Origin: Flavobacteriaceae bacterium S0862
Lineage (GTDB): Bacteria; Bacteroidota; Bacteroidia; Flavobacteriales; Flavobacteriaceae
DNA length: 64,000 bases
Direction: 5' to 3'
Assembly (NCBI GenBank): GCA_023015825.1
Contig: JALKAW010000001.1
Span: 372,001-436,000, forward strand
Part shown: piece by piece, positions 17,547 through 27,110 of the stretch
Position numbering within the stretch: position 1 is the stretch's first letter
How the letters are laid out: the number at the start of each line of letters is the position of its first letter
Notes under the pieces: generated by a model
Told to the model about the DNA's origin: nothing
The model's input: the letters and a program-made list of their open reading frames with translations, nothing else
The model's database searches: none
Translations under genes and position numbers: made by a program

Positions 17547-18551
17547 ATGTATAATTCAAGAATAACAGGACTTGGAAAATATTTACCAGAAACAGTTGTG
17601 ACCAATGATGATTTGTCAAAAATGATGGATACTAATGATGCATGGATTCAAGAACGTACTGGTATTAAAGAAAGAAGGTGGATAAAGCAAGGAAGTGATG
17701 ATACCTCTGCAATCATGGGAGCAAAGGCTTCAGAAATAGCTATTGAACGTGCTGGAATAGATAAAGATGATATCGATTTTATAGTGTTTGCCACAATGAC
17801 GCCAGATTATTATTTTCCAGGTTGTGGTGTACAAATTCAAGATTTATTGGGATTAAAAAATGTTGGAGCCATTGATATAAGAAATCAATGTTCTGGCTTT
17901 ATTTATGCATTGTCGGTGGCAGATCAGTTTATTAAAACAGGGATGTATAAAAATGTTTTGGTCGTCGGTGCCGAATATCACTCTAATGGACTTGATAAAT
18001 CAACTAGAGGGCGAGGTGTTACGGTTATTTTTGGAGATGGCGCAGGGGCTTGTATTGTATCTCGTGAAGAAGATAACTCAAAAGGGATTTTATCTACGCA
18101 TTTGCATAGTGAAGGTAAATATGCCGATAAACTAATTGTTGAAGCACCAAGTATTAGGCATTGGGTGCCAGAAATAATGGAAGCGGGAGAGGACGATTTA
18201 TCATATTTTCCTCATATGGATGGTACGTTTGTATTTAAACATGCTGTAGTACGTTTTAGCGAAGTGATTATGGAAGGTTTGATGAAAAACGGATTACAAA
18301 AGGACGATATCGATATGTTAATTCCACATCAGGCTAATTTGCGTATTGCACAATTTATACAGAAAAAATTTGGTCTAAGTGATGACCAAGTATTTAATAA
18401 TATTATGAAGTACGGCAATACTACAGCTGCCTCCGTAATTATTGCTTTAACTGAAGCTTGGGAAGAAGGCAAAGTTAAAGAAGGTGATAATGTGGTGTTA
18501 GCCGCTTTTGGCAGTGGCTTTACTTGGGGAAGTGCTATTATTAAGTGGTAA
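17547..18551 (+). CDS. 3-oxoacyl-ACP synthase III family protein (FabH-like)
   Basis: 334 residues from the ATG at 17547; a TTG six bases upstream is less likely. The thiolase-fold triad is complete: C115 in NQCSGF, H261 in IPHQAN, N291 in KYGNTTAAS. This is the KAS III set, which condenses acyl-CoA with malonyl-ACP to begin fatty acid synthesis. An insertion around residues 200-225 (APSIRHWVPEIMEAGEDD) is longer than in E. coli FabH, and such FabH-like proteins occur alongside the housekeeping copy in flavobacteria. It may therefore be an accessory enzyme. Confidence 0.9.
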   Translation: MYNSRITGLGKYLPETVVTNDDLSKMMDTNDAWIQERTGIKERRWIKQGSDDTSAIMGAKASEIAIERAGIDKDDIDFIVFATMTPDYYFPGCGVQIQDLLGLKNVGAIDIRNQCSGFIYALSVADQFIKTGMYKNVLVVGAEYHSNGLDKSTRGRGVTVIFGDGAGACIVSREEDNSKGILSTHLHSEGKYADKLIVEAPSIRHWVPEIMEAGEDDLSYFPHMDGTFVFKHAVVRFSEVIMEGLMKNGLQKDDIDMLIPHQANLRIAQFIQKKFGLSDDQVFNNIMKYGNTTAASVIIALTEAWEEGKVKEGDNVVLAAFGSGFTWGSAIIKW

Positions 18552-18575
18552 AAACTTCCTAAAAAAAGAGGCCTT

Positions 18576-18987
18576 ATGAGAAAACTAACCGTAGTCATTT
18601 TGCTTTTTACTTTTTCTTCCTGTTACTTACTCAAAGAAAATGGAATTGATTTAGAGATAGTTAATAATTCAAATTCTACACTTACTAATATAAAATTTAC
18701 AACATCTGAAAGGTTTGAGTTTGTTGAAATATAAAAAATTAAACCTAACGAAACTATTTCAGAATTTTTGTCAATGAAGTACAACAAAATTTAATCTAGC
18801 AAGAGCAAGAAATATTTTAAAAGATAAAATTGAAAATTATTTGGCGAATATTAATTCGCAATCATTATGAAAAATGAAAAAAAGCAGAGGAGGGTATTAT
18901 ACAAATGGAGGTTCTCTTGATCGCTGGGTTAAATTTGAAATACAAAACGATACTATAAATGTTAAGTTCAGTGGGACAGGATACTAA
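18576..18987 (+). pseudogene. Decayed small lipoprotein gene
   Basis: The first part (52 codons) has a lipoprotein signal, MRKLTVVILLFTFSSC, then IDLEIVNNSNSTLTNIKFTTSE. A TAA at 18732-18734 is followed in the same frame by KIKPNETISEFLSMKYN, which looks like the continuation of the protein. A second stop follows, then a gap with no good frame. A different frame from about 18872 to the stop at 18985 reads KKSRGGYYTNGGSLDRWVKFEIQNDTINVKF, a plausible C-terminus. So at least one nonsense change, one frame change and a scrambled middle separate pieces of what was probably one protein of about 120 residues. Confidence 0.7.
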
Positions 18988-19022
18988 AAAAACCCAGAAC
19001 AAAGATGCTCTGGGTTTTTTTG
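18986..19022 (+). terminator. Rho-independent terminator
   Basis: AAAAAACCCAGAAC pairs with GCTCTGGGTTTTTT with one mismatch and ends in a run of seven T. It directly follows the stop of the decayed lipoprotein gene. Confidence 0.8.
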
Positions 19023-19144
19023 CTATTAACCAACATTAGCATTTAAACTAAATGCTCTTGTCTATAAGACGTAAGTTTTTGTTTTTTATTTCATTACAAT
19101 TGAAAATTTAACCAACTTTAACATTTGTACATCTCATTAGAAAT
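19023..19144. other. Non-coding gap, nothing recognised
   Basis: No reading frame of note on either strand and no clear signal; part of the 689-base gene-poor stretch between the FabH-like gene and the receptor gene, which otherwise holds the decayed lipoprotein gene and two terminators. Confidence 0.6.
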
Positions 19145-19176
19145 AAAAACCCAGACAATTTTTGTCTGGGCTTTTT
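19145..19176 (-). terminator. Terminator facing the receptor gene
   Basis: AAAACCCAGACA / TGTCTGGGCTTTTT with a 5-base loop and A/T runs on both sides; it can serve the minus-strand receptor gene that ends at 19241. Confidence 0.7.
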
Positions 19177-19228
19177 ATTAATAACCTAACATTAACACTA
19201 ACCATCAACTATTACGCAGGTTATTAAT
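19177..19228. repeat. 11-base perfect inverted repeat
   Basis: ATTAATAACCT (19177-19187) and AGGTTATTAAT (19218-19228) are exact inverted copies separated by 30 bases. They lie in the 3' region of the receptor gene transcript, directly before its terminator. Confidence 0.6.
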
Positions 19229-19240
19229 GAGTTTTTATAT

Positions 19241-21712
19241 CTAGAAAAGTCCTCCGCCATCTTTTTCGTTATCATCTCTTTGTTTTCTAGATTTAGCACG
19301 ATATTTTCCTCCGCCAAATCTATAAGATAGATTCATGCCAATAGTTCTACTTTCCCATTCAAAGCGTAAACGTTGTTCGTATGGTCTTGTACCAACACCT
19401 TTAAACTGCATCGTGTTAAACACATCATTAAAGCTAACACCAATGTTTCCCTTTCCTTCGGCAAAGCTTAATCGTGCGCCTAGGTTTACAAAAAACATGG
19501 CATCGACATCAAACTGTAGGTTTTCGTTAGCACCTCGGTAGAATCCAAAGGCTGTAAAGGTTAAAGTTTTAGTTGCTTTAAAATTGTTAAACATTCTAAA
19601 GTTCCAAGCAACAACATCTACTTCTCTTACTTCCATAGTAATATCATCAACTGTGGCTGTTTCAAGAGGCTCTGTTAAACTCTCTGAAATACCTTTTTGT
19701 GTTTGAGAGTATAAATCGAAACTAGAGTTAATGCTCCACCATTTTGTTGGACGATAATTAGTTGATAATTCCAAACCATACGCTGAGGTGTCATCAAAAT
19801 TATCATGTGTTAAAATAACACGTCCAGCACTTACATCAGATCTGTCTATAAATAATGCTTGATTTATTTCATCAGAAATTGAACGGTAAAATATACCAGC
19901 GGTTACACTTCCTTTTTCAAGACCACGAGTATAATTTACTTCTAGTGAGTTTGTAAACTGTGGCTCTAATTCTTGATTTCCGTATTGAGATACCAAAGGT
20001 GTGCTCCATTCTTTTATTGGGTTTACTTGACCAATTCCAGGACGATCCACTCTTCTGCTATAACTTAATTGATATTGGTTCTTTTCGCTTGGTGTATAGG
20101 TAAAGAAAGCCGAAGGATATATACGTACATAATTATTATCGAAAGCGATAGGTGTTGTATTTCCTGAGCCTATTTCGGTTTCTAAAGCTAATGCATCTAC
20201 ATTCACACTTTCTACACGAGCTCCAATTTGGTATGTCCATTTTTCAAATTTTTTGCTAAATGTAGCATATCCTGAATAAATATCTCTTGTGTAATCGAAG
20301 CGTGTGTCAGGTGTTGGACGCAACATACCTTGGCTATCTAAAGATTGTCCAGTTGAAGAGTATTTAATATCTGTATTAAATAATCTTGCTTGTAAGCCAA
20401 GTTCTAGTTTTGTAGTCTCAGAAAGCGGATTTACGTAATCTAAGTTTACGGTTGTTCGTAACCTTTCAGTATCGTTAGAATCTATATAATCGTTAGTTCC
20501 AGTAATATCATCATACACCACAGGACGATCTCCATTGTAGATGTTGTGGTCTACTTCCAACTCAATATTTTCACCTTCTTTGGCAAAGTCTAATTTATAA
20601 TCGAAGTTATATTGCGATGAGTTGTTTTTGTTGCTCGCATCAAACTCTTGCATTTGGTTAAAAGAAGGGTCATTGTTAAATAACGCACTCGTTGCACCAA
20701 CAGTTCCGTTATCAGAGTTACTTTGATTGGTAAAGAATGATATTGTATTCTTATCATTGATATAGAAGTCGACACCAACTTTAAATAAGTGGTTTTTTCT
20801 TTCGTCTAGAATATCAAAAAACATTTCAGAATTATTGGTTGGTCTATATACTCTACCTACATTCTGATTTTTCCCTAAGTTATTACTATAACTTCCATAT
20901 AAATTAAACTTTCCATTACGATAGTTTAAATTTAAGGCGCTATTAAATTTCACTTCTTTCTCATAGCTAATACCTGAACTAACACTACCATTAAAACCTA
21001 CCATTGTATTTTTATGTAATACAATGTTAATGATACCGCTCATACCTTCAGGATTATATTTTGCTGATGGATTTGTAATTAATTCAATAGATTTAATAGC
21101 TGTTGAAGGAATTTGTTTTAGTAACTGTGCTGTTGGAATGTTAGATAGTTTTCCGTCTACCATAACACGAACATTCGAGTTTCCTCTAAGACTAATATCT
21201 CCAGATTGCGCATCTACACTAACTGAAGGGATACCAACCATTAATTCTGAAGCTGTGCCAGCAGCAGCAAGGTCTTTACCAATGGTAATAACTTTTCTAT
21301 CTACTTTTTGCTGTATAGTAGATACTTCAGCTACCACGGTTACCGCTTCCAAACTCGCAGCTTCTTCCTCCAATCTAATGTCTCCGAGGTCAAATTTTCG
21401 ATTTTTTCGGCTTATGTTTAATTCTTTTACAACTGCTCTATAACCAATATACTGTGCAGTTACTGTAATTTTACCTTCTGGAATTTTTTTAATTTCAAAT
21501 GTTCCATTATCTAGTGTGATGGCGCCTGTTACGGTTTCACCTTTATCATTTTTTATGATGATGTTTACATAAGGGAGAGGCTCGTTAATTGTAGCGTCTA
21601 GTACCTTTCCAGTAATAGATCCATCGATTAATTCGCTAGAGTTGTCATTTGTTGCTTGAGTGTTTTGTACAATAAAGAGCATTGCCAAACACAGTGTGAT
21701 TAGTTTTTTCAT
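19241..21712 (-). CDS. TonB-dependent outer-membrane beta-barrel receptor
   Basis: 823 residues from the ATG at 21712, chosen because it begins a clean signal peptide (MKKLITLCLAMLFIVQNTQA). A CarboxypepD_reg domain follows at about 35-115 (ITGKVLDATINEPLPYVNIIIKNDKGE), then a plug region with IISLRGNSNVRVMVDGK-like sequence (VRVMVDGKLSNIPTAQLLKQIPSTAIKSIELITNPSAKYNPEG), then a large barrel. It belongs to the OMP_b-brl_3 type common in Bacteroidota. No SusD-like gene is adjacent, so a polysaccharide role is not supported; the ligand is unknown. Confidence 0.9.
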   Translation of the reverse strand: MKKLITLCLAMLFIVQNTQATNDNSSELIDGSITGKVLDATINEPLPYVNIIIKNDKGETVTGAITLDNGTFEIKKIPEGKITVTAQYIGYRAVVKELNISRKNRKFDLGDIRLEEEAASLEAVTVVAEVSTIQQKVDRKVITIGKDLAAAGTASELMVGIPSVSVDAQSGDISLRGNSNVRVMVDGKLSNIPTAQLLKQIPSTAIKSIELITNPSAKYNPEGMSGIINIVLHKNTMVGFNGSVSSGISYEKEVKFNSALNLNYRNGKFNLYGSYSNNLGKNQNVGRVYRPTNNSEMFFDILDERKNHLFKVGVDFYINDKNTISFFTNQSNSDNGTVGATSALFNNDPSFNQMQEFDASNKNNSSQYNFDYKLDFAKEGENIELEVDHNIYNGDRPVVYDDITGTNDYIDSNDTERLRTTVNLDYVNPLSETTKLELGLQARLFNTDIKYSSTGQSLDSQGMLRPTPDTRFDYTRDIYSGYATFSKKFEKWTYQIGARVESVNVDALALETEIGSGNTTPIAFDNNYVRIYPSAFFTYTPSEKNQYQLSYSRRVDRPGIGQVNPIKEWSTPLVSQYGNQELEPQFTNSLEVNYTRGLEKGSVTAGIFYRSISDEINQALFIDRSDVSAGRVILTHDNFDDTSAYGLELSTNYRPTKWWSINSSFDLYSQTQKGISESLTEPLETATVDDITMEVREVDVVAWNFRMFNNFKATKTLTFTAFGFYRGANENLQFDVDAMFFVNLGARLSFAEGKGNIGVSFNDVFNTMQFKGVGTRPYEQRLRFEWESRTIGMNLSYRFGGGKYRAKSRKQRDDNEKDGGGLF

Positions 21713-21896
21713 TCGTTTTTTGATTGATTGATGATGAATTAAATAAATGTATTTTGCTACATTTATACTTAACAGACGACTATATTGAAATCCTGTTACT
21801 TTTTTTAACACGTATTAACATTTTTTTAACATTTGTGTAAAACACTCATAACAATAATTCTGTCAAAGTGAAATTGATTATAAGGATGTTACAAGC

Positions 21897-21923
21897 CTGT
21901 ACTGAGCGTAGTCGAAGTATGAC
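21897..21923. repeat. Short intergenic palindrome, GAGCG-AGTCGA type
   Basis: CTGTACTGAGCGTAGTCGAAGT and a following ATGAC form an imperfect palindrome. A second related copy lies at 27028-27053. Short repeats of this kind are common between genes in Flavobacteriaceae. Confidence 0.6.
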
Positions 21924-21949
21924 AATTAATAAGCAATAAATATAAACAC

Positions 21950-22309
21950 ATGAAAAAGACCCTAGTTTTTGGAGCATCATTAAATCCTAACAGATACTCT
22001 CACTATGCGATACAACGTTTAGTAGCAAATAAGCATGAAGTTGTTGCCTTTGGTTTAAGAGAGGGAGAGGTTGAGGGTGTAATGATTGATACAGAGCTTA
22101 ATCCTTATGAAGATATTGATACAGTGACATTATATATGAATGCTAAAAGGCAAAAGGAATATTACAATTATATCATGTCGTTAAAACCTGAGCGCATCAT
22201 TTTTAATCCAGGAACCGAAAACCCAGAGTTTTTTAAACTATTAGAAGAAAACAATATTAATTTTGAAATGTCCTGTACTTTAGTCTTGCTTTCTACTAAT
22301 CAGTACTAA
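21950..22309 (+). CDS. CoA-binding domain protein
   Basis: 119 residues. A Rossmann-type CoA_binding_2 domain fills the whole protein: [17 protein letters not shown] replaces the usual G-A-S-x-x-x-x-K nucleotide loop, followed by [11 protein letters not shown], an [10 protein letters not shown] strand-turn and [15 protein letters not shown]. Free-standing proteins of this kind are cytoplasmic and of unknown role. Its 3' end overlaps the convergent symporter gene by 30 bases. Confidence 0.85.
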   Translation: MKKTLVFGASLNPNRYSHYAIQRLVANKHEVVAFGLREGEVEGVMIDTELNPYEDIDTVTLYMNAKRQKEYYNYIMSLKPERIIFNPGTENPEFFKLLEENNINFEMSCTLVLLSTNQY

Positions 22310-23743
22310 TCCAATAAACGTTAACAAGCCATTAATTGGTAGTAATTCGTAACCTACAACATAACCACCAAGGCTTTCAGCTGGAATATTACCAATAACT
22401 GCAGTAAGCACCACGGATATAATTGCAACAATCCAAACGTACTTGTCTTTTATTTGTTTTTTGGTAAAAACACCAAAGGCGAAAAGCCCAAGTAATGGCC
22501 CATAGGTATAACCAGCAACTGTAAGTAAACTATCTATAACATTACTACTTAATACATATTTAAAGATAATAATAACAATAACGAGCATGACACTCATACC
22601 AATATGTGTCTTTTTACGAATGCTTTTTTGTTGATCTTTTGGTTTCTTTTCAATGTTTAAGAAATCCACACAAAATGACGTAGTAAGTGACGTTAAGGCA
22701 CTATCTGCACTACTATATGCAGCAGCAATTAACCCAAGCATAAAGGTAATTGCTAAGGTAATTCCTAGTCCACTGTTTAAAGCTATTTCTGGGAACAATA
22801 AATCTGTTTTTGGAGTACCATCCATTAAAGGAGTGGCAATGTTATGCTTTTTGGCATATATAAAAAGAAGCGCACCTAAAAGCATGAAAAGAAAAGTAAC
22901 AGCCACTAACACAATACTAAATGATACCATGTTTTTTTGAGCATCCTTTAGTGTTTTACAGGTTAAATTCTTTTGCATCATATCTTGATCTAAACCAGTC
23001 ATACAAATAGTAATAAACATACCGCCAACAAACGATTTAATAAAATGACTTCTTTCCAAAAAGCTATCAGTAACCATAATTTTACTGTATTCTTTTAACT
23101 CACTAGATGCTAAAAACTCACTAAAACTCCATCCTAAACTTTCGTTTATAAAATAGATGGATAAGATTACAGCTAAAATCATGAACAATGTTTGTAGTGT
23201 ATCAGTCCAAACAATGGTTTTAATACCACCCTTATTCGTGTAAATCCATATCAATAAAATAGAGATAACCACTGTAATTTCGAAAGGCACATTCCAAGCA
23301 TCAAATACAAATTGTTGCAATACAATGGCGACTAAATAGAGTCTAAAAGCTGCGCCTAGAACCCTAGACACAAAGAAGAAAAACGCACCAGTTTTATGAC
23401 TTACAAACCCAAAACGCTGGTTTAAATACTCATAAATAGATGTCACATTAAGGCGATAGTAAATAGGCATTAGCACATAGGCAACTACAAAATACCCAAC
23501 CATATAACCCAAAACCACTTGAAAATAGCTAAACTGTGAGCCATCAACCCAACCAGGAACCGAGATAAAAGTCACACCAGAGAGTGATGCGCCAACCATT
23601 CCGAAGGCTACAACATACCAAGGTGATGTTTTACCAGCTTTAAAAAAGTCGGCATTACTATCATTTTTACCAGTGAAATACGATATTAATAGCAGTACTC
23701 CAAAATAGGCTGCTATAAGTAAAAGGATTTGAGTTGGATTCAT
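22280..23743 (-). CDS. Sodium:solute symporter (SSS family)
   Basis: 487 residues from ATG at 23743 ([23 protein letters not shown]); an upstream start would add 20 polar residues ahead of helix 1. About 13 hydrophobic helices. The SSS signature lies near residues 40-65 ([25 protein letters not shown]) and in [21 protein letters not shown]. Inner-membrane import driven by sodium; substrate not predictable, though related flavobacterial proteins are often annotated as sugar or sialic-acid type carriers. Stands alone, convergent with the CoA-binding gene. Confidence 0.88.
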   Translation of the reverse strand: MNPTQILLLIAAYFGVLLLISYFTGKNDSNADFFKAGKTSPWYVVAFGMVGASLSGVTFISVPGWVDGSQFSYFQVVLGYMVGYFVVAYVLMPIYYRLNVTSIYEYLNQRFGFVSHKTGAFFFFVSRVLGAAFRLYLVAIVLQQFVFDAWNVPFEITVVISILLIWIYTNKGGIKTIVWTDTLQTLFMILAVILSIYFINESLGWSFSEFLASSELKEYSKIMVTDSFLERSHFIKSFVGGMFITICMTGLDQDMMQKNLTCKTLKDAQKNMVSFSIVLVAVTFLFMLLGALLFIYAKKHNIATPLMDGTPKTDLLFPEIALNSGLGITLAITFMLGLIAAAYSSADSALTSLTTSFCVDFLNIEKKPKDQQKSIRKKTHIGMSVMLVIVIIIFKYVLSSNVIDSLLTVAGYTYGPLLGLFAFGVFTKKQIKDKYVWIVAIISVVLTAVIGNIPAESLGGYVVGYELLPINGLLTFIGLVLISRKQD

Positions 23744-23815
23744 TTGTTTTAGTATTGGTGTTTCAAAGTACAAATTAAAATTTTCAAATTCCAAATAATT
23801 CAAATTCTTTCCTAT

Positions 23816-23844
23816 TTGAATGCAGGATAAAAATTGTAAATTCG
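23816..23844 (+). promoter_or_regulatory. Promoter of recR
   Basis: TTG (23816-23818), 18-base spacer, TAAATTCG (23837-23844), close to the Bacteroidota consensus TTG...TAnnTTTG. The recR ATG begins only five bases later, so the message would have almost no leader. Confidence 0.5.
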
Positions 23845-23849
23845 CAACT

Positions 23850-24467
23850 ATGGAATTCTCCTCAAAATTACTTGAAAATGCTGTGAACGAAATGTCACAA
23901 TTACCAGGGATTGGTAAGCGTACAGCATTGCGTTTAGTGTTGCATTTATTGCGTCAACCCAAAGATCAAACTAGTGACTTGACTAAGGCAATACTAAAAA
24001 TGCGTGAAGAAATTAAGTTTTGTAAAAGCTGCCATAACATTAGTGATGTTGCTGTATGTGAAATTTGTGCAAATCCACATAGAAAAACAGACATAATTTG
24101 CGTTGTTGAGGACATTAGAGATGTCATGGCTATTGAAAACACAAGTACTTTTAGAGGATTGTACCATGTATTAGGAGGTAAAATATCGCCTATGGATGGT
24201 GTTGGACCTCACGATTTAAACATAAATTCCTTAGTTGAAAAAGTAAAACAAGGAGAGATAAAAGAATTAATTTTCGCTCTTAGCTCCACAATGGAAGGTG
24301 ATACGACCAACTTTTATATTTACAAGCAAATCCAAGATTTAGAAGTGATTACATCGACTATTTCCAGAGGTATTTCGGTTGGTGACGAACTGGAATATAC
24401 CGATGAGGTGACCTTAGGAAGAAGTATTGTAAATCGCGTGCCTTTTGAAGCGTCTTTAAAAATGTAA
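23850..24467 (+). CDS. recR: Recombination mediator RecR
   Basis: 205 residues from ATG at 23850 ([29 protein letters not shown]), the family's usual start; an in-frame ATG at 23820 lies inside the promoter. It has the helix-hairpin-helix LPGIGKRTA, a four-cysteine zinc finger ([16 protein letters not shown]) and a Toprim domain ([13 protein letters not shown] ... [11 protein letters not shown]). With RecF and RecO it loads RecA at single-strand gaps. The next gene begins six bases after the stop. Confidence 0.96.
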   Translation: MEFSSKLLENAVNEMSQLPGIGKRTALRLVLHLLRQPKDQTSDLTKAILKMREEIKFCKSCHNISDVAVCEICANPHRKTDIICVVEDIRDVMAIENTSTFRGLYHVLGGKISPMDGVGPHDLNINSLVEKVKQGEIKELIFALSSTMEGDTTNFYIYKQIQDLEVITSTISRGISVGDELEYTDEVTLGRSIVNRVPFEASLKM

Positions 24468-24473
24468 TGGCGC

Positions 24474-25571
24474 GTGAAACTTTCTGTTGTCATATTAAAC
24501 TATAATGTTCGCTATTTTTTAGAGCTGTGTTTGCATAGCGTAAAAGCCGCTACTGCAAATATTAATGCCGAAATTATTGTAGTCGATAACAATTCACATG
24601 ATGGTAGTCGCGAAATGGTAAAGCAATTATTTCCAGAGGTTATTTTAAAAGAGAACAAAGAGAACTTAGGCTTTTCAAAAGGAAATAATCAAGGTGTTGC
24701 AGCTGCAAAAGGAGAGTATATCTGCATTTTAAACCCAGATACAGTAGTGTCTGAAGATGTTTTTTCTCAATTATTAAAGTTTTCAAAAACCAAAGAAAAC
24801 TTAGGGATTGTTGGATGTAAACTGATAGATGGCTCTGGAAAATTTCTACCTGAAAGCAAACGTAATATTCCTGTAGTTAAGGTGGCTTTGCAAAAAATAA
24901 GAGGAAATTCAGCCAATTATTATGCAAATCATGTTAAAGAAGATGAGGTTGCAAAAGTAAATATCCTTGTTGGAGCCTTTATGTTTATGAAACGATCTGT
25001 TTATATTCAGCTGGAAGGTTTTGACGAAGATTATTTTATGTACGGAGAAGATATTGACTTATCGTACAAAGCCATAAAAGCTGGCTTAGATAATTACTAC
25101 TTAGGAACAAATGCAGTTATTCATTATAAAGGAGAAAGCACGCTAAAAGACAAGTCTTACGCCAAACGTTTTTATGGAGCAATGCAAATATTTTATAAGA
25201 AGCATTTTAAATCTAATATTGTGTTTGATGTGTTTGTTTGGTTAGGAATTAAGCTAGCGTTCTTATTTCGTAAAGCACCAAAAGTGGTTAATAAAGGTTC
25301 AAAAATTATCTATGCGTTTTCAAGTGAAAATGTTGAATTTCTTTCAAAGAAACTGCAAAAACAAATCTTGTTAGTTAATTCTAAAGAGGAAATTAAAAAT
25401 GCTAGCACAGTTATATTCGACACATCGTCGATGACTTATAAAGAAATCATTTCTAATTTGATACATTTGAATAGAAAGTGCGATATATCATTTAGAATTT
25501 TAGTAAATAATTCTAACTTTATAATTGGTAGTGATAGCTCAAATAGTAGAGGGGAAGTTATCACGTTTTAA
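24474..25571 (+). CDS. Family 2 glycosyltransferase
   Basis: 365 residues, starting at GTG 24474 (MKLSVVILNYNVRYFLELCL), the natural family start; no ATG fits. The GT-A domain covers about 1-235, with IIVVDNNSHDGS, ENLGFSKGNNQG, CILNPDTVVS as the DxD-like site and GEDIDLSYKAIKAG as the catalytic-base region. A hydrophobic segment at about 255-272 may anchor it to the inner face of the membrane. It transfers a sugar to a lipid or polysaccharide; donor and acceptor unknown. Likely cotranscribed with recR. Confidence 0.9.
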   Translation: MKLSVVILNYNVRYFLELCLHSVKAATANINAEIIVVDNNSHDGSREMVKQLFPEVILKENKENLGFSKGNNQGVAAAKGEYICILNPDTVVSEDVFSQLLKFSKTKENLGIVGCKLIDGSGKFLPESKRNIPVVKVALQKIRGNSANYYANHVKEDEVAKVNILVGAFMFMKRSVYIQLEGFDEDYFMYGEDIDLSYKAIKAGLDNYYLGTNAVIHYKGESTLKDKSYAKRFYGAMQIFYKKHFKSNIVFDVFVWLGIKLAFLFRKAPKVVNKGSKIIYAFSSENVEFLSKKLQKQILLVNSKEEIKNASTVIFDTSSMTYKEIISNLIHLNRKCDISFRILVNNSNFIIGSDSSNSRGEVITF

Positions 25572-25616
25572 ATCGAATTTATTGAAAAAACTGCAACAGA
25601 ATTAATCATTTTTCTC

Positions 25617-25624
25617 TAATTTTG
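25617..25624 (+). promoter_or_regulatory. -7 box of the E2 gene promoter
   Basis: TAATTTTG matches the Bacteroidota -7 consensus TAnnTTTG, 38 bases before the ATG. No convincing -33 TTG at the usual distance. Confidence 0.4.
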
Positions 25625-25661
25625 CAGTCAATAACCTAAAAATCGCTTTTGTATTAACGAT

Positions 25662-27014
25662 ATGGCAAAATTTGAACTTAAGTTACCTAAAATGGGAGAG
25701 AGTGTTGCTGAGGCAACCATAACATCTTGGTTAAAAGAAGTGGGAGACACTATTGAAGCTGACGAAGCTGTTCTTGAAATAGCAACAGATAAGGTAGATA
25801 GTGAAGTGCCTAGTGAAGTAGATGGTGTACTAGTAGAAAAATTATTTGAAGTTGACGATGTTGTGCAAGTAGGTCAAACCATTGCTGTTATAGAAATAGA
25901 AGGAAGTACTACTGAAGCACCTGCTGCACCAAAGCAAGAGGTTGCAGAACCAAAGATTGAAGCACCAACAAAGGCAGTTGCTGATGTTGCTCAAACAGTA
26001 GTGGCAGCAAAAGCTGCGGTAGAGACTCCTGTGAGTTCAACTGAAGACAGATTCTATTCGCCATTGGTTAAAAATATTGCTAAAAAGGAAGGCATATCAC
26101 AAGCTGAACTAGATAGTATCCCAGGAACAGGTAAAGAAGGTAGAGTCACTAAAAATGATATTTTAGCATATCTAGGAAATAGAGGTGGCGAACCAGCACC
26201 ACAACCAGTTGCTCAGCAAGAAACAACACCTGAACCAGTAAAAACGCAAAGTGCACCTGTGACTTCTAAACCAGAAGTTAAAGAAACACCTGTTGAAGTA
26301 AGTGGAGGTGATGAGATTATCGAAATGACCAGAATGGGTAAATTGGTAGCGAAGCACATGGTCGATTCTGTACAAACGTCTGCGCACGTGCAGTCATTTA
26401 TTGAAGCAGATGTAACGAATATATGGAACTGGAGAAATAAAAATAAAGATGCTTTTAAAAAGCGCGAAGGTGAAAACTTAACCTTTACACCAATATTTAT
26501 GGAAGCGGTTGCAAAGGCACTTCGTGATTACCCTATGATGAATATTTCGGTGCAAGGAGATAAAATCATTAAGAAGAAACATATTAATCTTGGTATGGCT
26601 GCTGCTTTAGGCGATGGCAATTTAATTGTACCTGTTATTAAAAATGCAGATCAGTTAAACTTAATTGGTATGGCAAAACAAGTGAACGACTTGGCTAACC
26701 GTGCTAGAATGAACCAACTTAAACCAGACGATATACAAGGAGGTACCTATACAGTAACTAATGTTGGAACCTTTGGAAGCATTATGGGAACACCAATAAT
26801 TAATCAACCACAAGTTGGTATTTTAGCTTTAGGCGCTATTAGAAAAGTACCAGCGGTTATCGAAACGTCTGAAGGTGATTATATAGGTATTCGATACAAG
26901 ATGTTTATGTCGCATTCTTATGATCATCGTGTCGTAAATGGTGCCCTTGGAGGCCAATTTGTAAAAGCTGTAAAAGATTATTTAGAAGCTTGGGACTTAG
27001 ATAGAGAAATATAA
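25662..27014 (+). CDS. 2-oxoacid dehydrogenase E2 (dihydrolipoamide acyltransferase)
   Basis: 450 residues with the full E2 layout: one lipoyl domain (1-78; lipoyl lysine in EIATDKVDSEVPSE), a long Ala/Pro/Glu linker, a peripheral-subunit-binding domain at about 127-163 (YSPLVKNIAKKEGISQAEL), a second flexible linker, and a catalytic acyltransferase domain from about 225 with HSYDHRVVNG as the active site. It forms the core of a pyruvate, oxoglutarate or branched-chain complex; the branched-chain type is favoured by resemblance, but E1 and E3 genes are not next to it. Confidence 0.92.
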   Translation: MAKFELKLPKMGESVAEATITSWLKEVGDTIEADEAVLEIATDKVDSEVPSEVDGVLVEKLFEVDDVVQVGQTIAVIEIEGSTTEAPAAPKQEVAEPKIEAPTKAVADVAQTVVAAKAAVETPVSSTEDRFYSPLVKNIAKKEGISQAELDSIPGTGKEGRVTKNDILAYLGNRGGEPAPQPVAQQETTPEPVKTQSAPVTSKPEVKETPVEVSGGDEIIEMTRMGKLVAKHMVDSVQTSAHVQSFIEADVTNIWNWRNKNKDAFKKREGENLTFTPIFMEAVAKALRDYPMMNISVQGDKIIKKKHINLGMAAALGDGNLIVPVIKNADQLNLIGMAKQVNDLANRARMNQLKPDDIQGGTYTVTNVGTFGSIMGTPIINQPQVGILALGAIRKVPAVIETSEGDYIGIRYKMFMSHSYDHRVVNGALGGQFVKAVKDYLEAWDLDREI

Positions 27015-27027
27015 TACTTATAGTCTG

Positions 27028-27053
27028 TCACATCGAGCGGAGTCGAGATGTCT
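27028..27053. repeat. Short intergenic palindrome, GAGCG-AGTCGA type
   Basis: GTCACATCGAGCGGAGTCGA followed by GATGTC: ACATC/GATGT ends and a CGA/TCG inner pair form a small hairpin. Related to the copy at 21897-21923. Confidence 0.6.
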
Positions 27054-27063
27054 TAACAAAAGC

Positions 27064-27096
27064 AAAAAGCACAGTTTTTAAACTGTGCTTTTTTTT
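27064..27096 (+). terminator. Terminator of the E2 gene
   Basis: AAAAAGCACAGTTT / AAACTGTGCTTTTTTTT, a perfect stem with a tiny loop and a long T-run, 50 bases after the E2 stop. Confidence 0.88.
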
Positions 27097-27110
27097 ACAA
27101 AATTTTAGGT

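Noticed and set aside
19241-21811. Longer receptor start at 21811
   Set aside because: The 33 extra residues precede a clean signal peptide beginning at 21712 and would disturb export.
24467-24505. ATG overlapping the recR stop
   Set aside because: It opens a 12-codon peptide out of frame with the glycosyltransferase; GTG 24474 gives the proper family start.
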